Shown one piece after another: positions 6,010 to 8,607 of a stretch of DNA of 8,607 nt (position 1 is the first letter of the stretch; every line of letters starts with the position of its first letter). A model generated the notes under the pieces. It worked only from the letters and a program-made list of their open reading frames with translations. It was not told the origin of the DNA and ran no database searches. This stretch comes from WYZ-LMO11 sp964617245 (GTDB taxonomy: Archaea > Thermoproteota > Methanomethylicia > Methanomethylicales > Methanomethylicaceae), in contig CAZTWF010000044.1 in NCBI GenBank assembly GCA_964617245.1, forward strand, positions 1 to 8,607, read 5' to 3'. The position numbers and the translations under genes were made by a program.

Positions 6010-6014
6010 CTATA

Positions 6015-6077
6015 AAAATCAGTGGAGGTGCTTTTTCTTCATTGTTTCCTCAGAGCAGGTCAACCTCCTCATCTAAT
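6015..6077 (-). ncRNA. Probable C/D box guide sRNA
   Basis: The gap between eS17 and the MoaD-like gene carries four boxes in the right order on the minus strand. They are a C-like box UAGAUGA (6075-6069, five of seven to RUGAUGA), D' CUGA (6053-6050), C' AUGAAGA (6042-6036, six of seven) and D CUGA (6022-6019). The spacers are 15, 7 and 13 bases, which suit archaeal guides of about 55-60 bases. A TATA box lies some 25-30 bases before the C box. Such RNAs bind L7Ae, Nop5 and fibrillarin and direct 2'-O-methylation at the target base paired with the fifth base before D or D'. I could not identify the targets. The degenerate C box is the weak point. Confidence 0.55.
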
Positions 6078-6098
6078 ATAATCTATGAAAATTCAAAG

Positions 6099-6105
6099 AT
6101 ATAAA
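6099..6105 (-). promoter_or_regulatory. Probable TATA box of the sRNA
   Basis: The minus strand reads TTTATAT directly after the eS17 stop codon. The distance to the C box (about 25-30 bases) is what is expected if transcription starts just before the sRNA. The MoaD-like operon could use the same start. Confidence 0.45.
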
Positions 6106-6333
6106 TCATGCTGCTTTAGATTCTTCTAATCTCTTTTCTTCTAATTTCTTCTTTGTTATTAATAGTCTTGTAATATATCCTGCAACTCTATTTCTCAAAT
6201 GTTTACTTCTTATACTAGAATATTTACATACTAATTCTTTATTATTTTTGAAATCTGTTGTAAATACATTTGGATATGTTTCTATTAATTTTCTTGCAAT
6301 TATTTTTATTTTACTTACTCTAACTTTTCCCAT
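6106..6333 (-). CDS. rps17e: 30S ribosomal protein eS17 (S17e)
   Basis: A 75-residue small-subunit protein shared by archaea and eukaryotes and absent from bacteria. The opening MGKVRVSKIKIIARKLIETY, the central NVFTTDFKNNK and the RSKHLRNRVAGYITRLL segment are the family core; length is typical of archaeal forms. The tail is rich in Lys and Glu. The ATG has no good Shine-Dalgarno sequence, while a TATA-like CTTAAATTTT on the minus strand is centred about 28 bases upstream, so the mRNA is probably leaderless. It heads the minus-strand block sRNA, MoaD-like, phosphoribosyltransferase, Cgi121, and shares a 72-base divergent promoter region with the histone gene. Confidence 0.95.
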   Translation of the reverse strand: MGKVRVSKIKIIARKLIETYPNVFTTDFKNNKELVCKYSSIRSKHLRNRVAGYITRLLITKKKLEEKRLEESKAA

Positions 6334-6405
6334 ATTATCATGCAGAAGAAAAACAAAAATTTAAGATTTTCTAAAATAAGATATTTTTAGAAAAGGAGGG
6401 AAAAA
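6334..6405. promoter_or_regulatory. Divergent promoter region of eS17 and histone
   Basis: The palindrome-like AAATTTAAGATTTT centred near 6361 can serve as a TATA box in both directions: about 28 bases before the eS17 ATG, giving a leaderless transcript, and about 26 bases before a start near 6390 for the histone gene. The histone mRNA would then carry the strong Shine-Dalgarno GGAGGG at 6395-6400, five bases before its ATG. The two genes thus seem to use different initiation modes from one short spacer. Confidence 0.5.
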
Positions 6406-6636
6406 ATGCCAGATATAGCATTATCAGCAATTGATAGAATTATGAGAAAAGCTGGTGCTGAAAGAATTAGTGAAGATGGTGTTGAAGCATTAAGAGAAGT
6501 CTTAGAAACAATTGCTTTAGAAATCTCTAGAGAAGCTGTAGCATTAGCAAAACATGCAGGAAGAAAAACTGTTAATGCTGAAGATATAAAATTAGTAAGT
6601 AGGAAATTATTAGCATTAACTAGACTTGGTATATAG
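6406..6636 (+). CDS. Archaeal histone
   Basis: A 76-residue single histone fold, of the HMf/HTk type, that dimerises and wraps DNA as hypernucleosomes. The helix 1 region IALSAIDRIMRKAGAERIS is followed by the long helix EDGVEALREVLETIALEIS and the hallmark LAKHAGRKTVNAEDIKLVSRK, which includes the RKTV...D loop that contacts DNA and pairs with its partner. There is no N-terminal or C-terminal tail beyond a few residues. The ATG has GGAGGG five bases upstream, one of the strongest ribosome sites in the window, as expected for an abundant protein. The thermosome gene follows about 70 bases downstream with its own promoter. Confidence 0.96.
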   Translation: MPDIALSAIDRIMRKAGAERISEDGVEALREVLETIALEISREAVALAKHAGRKTVNAEDIKLVSRKLLALTRLGI

Positions 6637-6643
6637 AAATATG

Positions 6644-6662
6644 ATAGAAATCTATATATAGA
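6644..6662 (+). promoter_or_regulatory. Thermosome TATA box within overlapping inverted repeats
   Basis: TCTATATATAGA (6651-6662) is a perfect 12-base palindrome containing the TATA box. It overlaps ATAGA-AA-TCTAT (6644-6655), an inverted repeat that covers the expected BRE position. A start about 25 bases downstream falls near 6683, giving a leader of about 20 bases with GGTGAT at 6694-6699. The symmetry could be a regulator site for heat-shock control; this is inference. Confidence 0.5.
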
Positions 6663-6670
6663 AGTAGTAA

Positions 6671-6683
6671 TCTTTCTTTTTTT
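6671..6683 (+). terminator. T-rich tract after the histone gene
   Basis: TCTTTC followed by seven T lies about 35 bases after the histone stop codon. It suits archaeal oligo-T termination and would separate the histone and thermosome transcripts, although it also overlaps the predicted thermosome start point. Confidence 0.4.
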
Positions 6684-6705
6684 GCATAAATATGGTGATT
6701 TCTCT

Positions 6706-8352
6706 ATGGTAGCAGCTCAAGTTGGTAGTGTTCCTGTATTAATATTAAAAGAAGGAACTCAAAGAACTCATGGAAGAGAAGCCCAAAGAATAAACATAAT
6801 GGCAGCAGTTACTATTGCTGAAACTGTAAAAAGTACTCTAGGACCAAAAGGAATGGATAAAATGCTTGTAGATACACTTGGTGATGTTACAATAACTAAT
6901 GATGGTGCTACAATTCTAGGAGAAATAGAAGTTCAACATCCAGCTGCAAAAATAATGGTAGAAATATCAAAAACCCAAGATGAAGAAGTTGGAGATGGAA
7001 CTACAACATCAGTTGTTATTGCTGGAGAATTATTAAAAAGAGCTGAAGAATTAATTGAAAAGAATATTCATCCAACACTTATAGTACAAGGATATAAGAA
7101 AGCTGCAGAAAAAGCTACAGAAACTTTAGAAAAAATTGCTATTCCAGTTGATATAAATAATGATGAAATGTTAAGAAAAGTTGCATATACTGCTATGAAT
7201 AGTAAGGCTTCTGCAGGAATAGCAGATATATTTGCAGATATGGTTGTAAAAGCTGTAAAGCAAATTGCTGAGAAACGTGGAGATAAATACATAGCAGATA
7301 TTGATTATGTACAAGTAGTGAAAAAACAAGGAGGAAGTGTAAACGATAGTTTATTAGTCTATGGAGTAATAGTTGATAAAGAAGTTGTACATCCAGGAAT
7401 GCCAAAGAAAGTTCAAGATGCAAAAATAGTATTACTTGATTGTCCATTAGAAATTGAAAAAACTGAAATTGATGCTGAAATAAGAATTTCAGATCCAACA
7501 CAAATGAAAGCATTTATTGAAGAAGAAGGAAGAATGCTTAGAGAAATGGTCAATAAAATAAAAGCAGTAGGTGCTAATGTAGTATTCTGTCAAAAAGGAA
7601 TAGATGATCTTGCACAACATTATTTAGCAAAAGAAGGAATTATGGCATTGAGAAGAGTAAAGAAATCAGATATGGAAAAATTAGCTAGAGCAACAGGTGC
7701 AAGAATTATTACAAATCTTGATGATTTGACATCAGCAGATCTAGGATATGCAAAATTTGTAGAAGAAAGAAGATTTGGAGAAGATAAATTGACATTTGTT
7801 GAAGGTTGTAAAGATCCAAGAGCAGTAAGTATACTCATAAGAGGAGGATTACAAAGAGTTGTAGATGAGGCTGAAAGAACACTTCATGATGCTCTATGTA
7901 CAGTATCTGATGTAATAGAAGAAGGAAAAGTAGTAGCAGGTGGTGGAGCACCAGAAATGGAAATTTCAAAAGTCTTAAGAGAATATGCTATAAGCATAGG
8001 AGGAAGAGAACAATTAGCAATTGAAGCTTTTGCAGATAGTGTAGAAGTAATTCCAAGAGCTTTAGCAGAAAATGCTGGACTTGATCCAATTGATATAATT
8101 GTAGAATTAAGATCAAGACATGAAAAAGGAGAAATTTGGGCAGGAGTAGATGTAATATCAGGAAAAGTCTCAAATATGTTAGAAAAGGGTGTAATTGAGC
8201 CATTAGTAGTAAAGACACAAGCATTAAAATCAGCAACAGAAGCATGCTCAATGATATTAAGAATTGATGATGTAATTGCTGCAGCAAAAACTACAACTCC
8301 ATCAAAAACTCCTGAAAAAATGAAAGAAGAAACTGGTAGTGAATTAGACTAA
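6706..8352 (+). CDS. ths: Thermosome subunit (group II chaperonin)
   Basis: A 548-residue subunit of the archaeal CCT-like double-ring chaperonin that folds proteins in the cytosol with ATP. Key motifs, numbered from the chosen ATG: LGPKGMDKM (45-53), NDGATIL (65-71), the nucleotide loop GDGTTT (96-101), the catalytic Asp in LHDAL (about 395) and GGGAPE (412-417). The whole apical domain is present between. The C terminus ends MKEETGSELD and lacks the GGM-rich tail of several thermosomes. The frame could begin at a TTG at 6682, but GGTGAT six bases before the ATG at 6706, and the MVAAQVGSVPVLILKEG opening usual for the family, support the ATG. It appears monocistronic or leads the kinase gene that follows within 36 bases. 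Confidence 0.97.
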   Translation: MVAAQVGSVPVLILKEGTQRTHGREAQRINIMAAVTIAETVKSTLGPKGMDKMLVDTLGDVTITNDGATILGEIEVQHPAAKIMVEISKTQDEEVGDGTTTSVVIAGELLKRAEELIEKNIHPTLIVQGYKKAAEKATETLEKIAIPVDINNDEMLRKVAYTAMNSKASAGIADIFADMVVKAVKQIAEKRGDKYIADIDYVQVVKKQGGSVNDSLLVYGVIVDKEVVHPGMPKKVQDAKIVLLDCPLEIEKTEIDAEIRISDPTQMKAFIEEEGRMLREMVNKIKAVGANVVFCQKGIDDLAQHYLAKEGIMALRRVKKSDMEKLARATGARIITNLDDLTSADLGYAKFVEERRFGEDKLTFVEGCKDPRAVSILIRGGLQRVVDEAERTLHDALCTVSDVIEEGKVVAGGGAPEMEISKVLREYAISIGGREQLAIEAFADSVEVIPRALAENAGLDPIDIIVELRSRHEKGEIWAGVDVISGKVSNMLEKGVIEPLVVKTQALKSATEACSMILRIDDVIAAAKTTTPSKTPEKMKEETGSELD

Positions 8353-8354
8353 AT

Positions 8355-8375
8355 ATTTTTTAATTTTTTATTTTT
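8355..8375 (+). terminator. T-rich tract after the thermosome gene
   Basis: Six, six and five T in close succession follow the thermosome stop, a plausible archaeal intrinsic terminator. The next gene's Shine-Dalgarno sequence begins at 8376, directly after it, so some readthrough must occur unless that gene has its own promoter, which I do not see. Confidence 0.35.
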
Positions 8376-8387
8376 GGAGGTTTTTTT

Positions 8388-8607
8388 ATTAATATTGTTA
8401 TAACTGGAACTCCTGGAGTTGGTAAAACTACAATTACAAAAATTTTAGCTGAAAAATTAGGTTTAAAAATTATTGAATTAAATAAATTTGCTATTGAAGT
8501 TAATGGAATAATGGAATATAATTCTGAAAGAGATACTCAAATAATTAATGAAAAAATTATAAGAAAAGAATTAAGAAAAATTTTAGAAAAAGAAAATAAT
8601 TTTATAA
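8388..8607 (+). CDS. AK6/Fap7-like adenylate kinase/ATPase, partial, ATT start
   Basis: The visible 73 codons give MNIVITGTPGVGKTTITKIL and so on, the Walker A motif GTPGVGKT at 7-14 and ELNKFAIE at about 30-37, which corresponds to the ELN segment of AK6/Fap7. The 3' end lies beyond the window. Family members are dual adenylate kinase/ATPases; in eukaryotes and archaea Fap7 works with uS11 in small-subunit maturation. There is no ATG, GTG or TTG in frame between the upstream stop at 8361 and the Walker A motif. GGAGGT (8376-8381) lies six bases before an ATT at 8388, and starting there gives the family's usual first residue. The start is therefore very probably ATT. A sequencing error that removed a normal start codon is the alternative. 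Confidence 0.87.
   Translation, partial: MNIVITGTPGVGKTTITKILAEKLGLKIIELNKFAIEVNGIMEYNSERDTQIINEKIIRKELRKILEKENNFI

Noticed and set aside
6024..6048. A seven-codon frame MKKKHLH on the minus strand with GAGGA upstream, a possible leader peptide before the MoaD-like gene
   Set aside because: Its ATG overlaps the C' box and its stop overlaps the D box, so the C/D sRNA explains the same bases better. It is too short to support alone.
7068..8287. Several minus-strand frames opposite the thermosome gene, some Leu-rich and resembling membrane proteins
   Set aside because: The thermosome frame is intact across the whole stretch. Leu-rich antisense frames arise from its codon usage, and none has a ribosome site or promoter.
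1..8607. tRNA genes, CRISPR arrays, insertion sequences, attachment sites or defence genes
   Set aside because: I looked for cloverleaf ends, regularly spaced direct repeats and transposase or integrase motifs and saw none. The gene content is housekeeping with even base composition.

Overview
This is an AT-rich archaeal chromosome segment, by eye around 30% G+C. The archaeal assignment rests on a group II chaperonin (thermosome), a histone, ribosomal protein eS17, ABCE1/Rli1, the KEOPS subunit Cgi121, an AK6/Fap7-type kinase, TATA-box promoters and a probable C/D box guide RNA. Coding density is high, with gaps mostly under 80 bases. There are no mobile elements, CRISPR arrays or tRNAs. The gene set fits a thermophilic member of the Thermoproteota (TACK) or a neighbouring lineage, but I cannot name it more closely from sequence alone.

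Layout. Minus strand, read right to left from 3415 to 1: a 47-residue protein that is 72% glutamate; a single-zinc-ribbon protein resembling the N-terminal half of TFS/RPB9; ABCE1; the membrane protease HtpX; and a partial zinc-ribbon membrane protein cut by the window edge. A divergent promoter at about 3416-3490 separates this block from the plus-strand pair Sua5/TsaC and a THUMP-domain protein. That pair ends in a 21-base convergent overlap with the minus-strand gene for Cgi121. The second minus-strand block, from 6333 to 4617, reads eS17, a probable C/D box sRNA, a MoaD/SAMP-like ubiquitin-fold protein ending in Gly-Gly, a phosphoribosyltransferase and Cgi121. A second divergent promoter at 6334-6405 starts the plus-strand block: histone, thermosome, and a partial AK6/Fap7-like kinase running off the right edge.

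How the genes fit together. The centre of the window is rich in translation and RNA-modification functions. Sua5 makes the threonylcarbamoyl-AMP that KEOPS (including Cgi121) transfers to tRNA as t6A. The THUMP protein is a Tan1-like tRNA-binding factor, the ubiquitin-like protein could serve sulfur transfer, and the sRNA would guide 2'-O-methylation. ABCE1, eS17 and the AK6/Fap7-like kinase belong to ribosome recycling and assembly. The flanks carry protein quality control (HtpX, thermosome) and chromatin (histone).

Initiation signals are informative. Most genes have a GGTGA or GGAGG Shine-Dalgarno motif 4-7 bases before the start. These motifs move the ABCE1 start to an internal TTG and the thermosome start to an internal ATG. 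They also indicate an ATT start codon for the AK6/Fap7-like gene and possibly for the MoaD-like gene. Five genes appear to start with TTG. The most novel item is the Glu/Trp/Phe microprotein at 3272-3415, which has its own TATA box and a strong Shine-Dalgarno sequence but matches no family I recognise.
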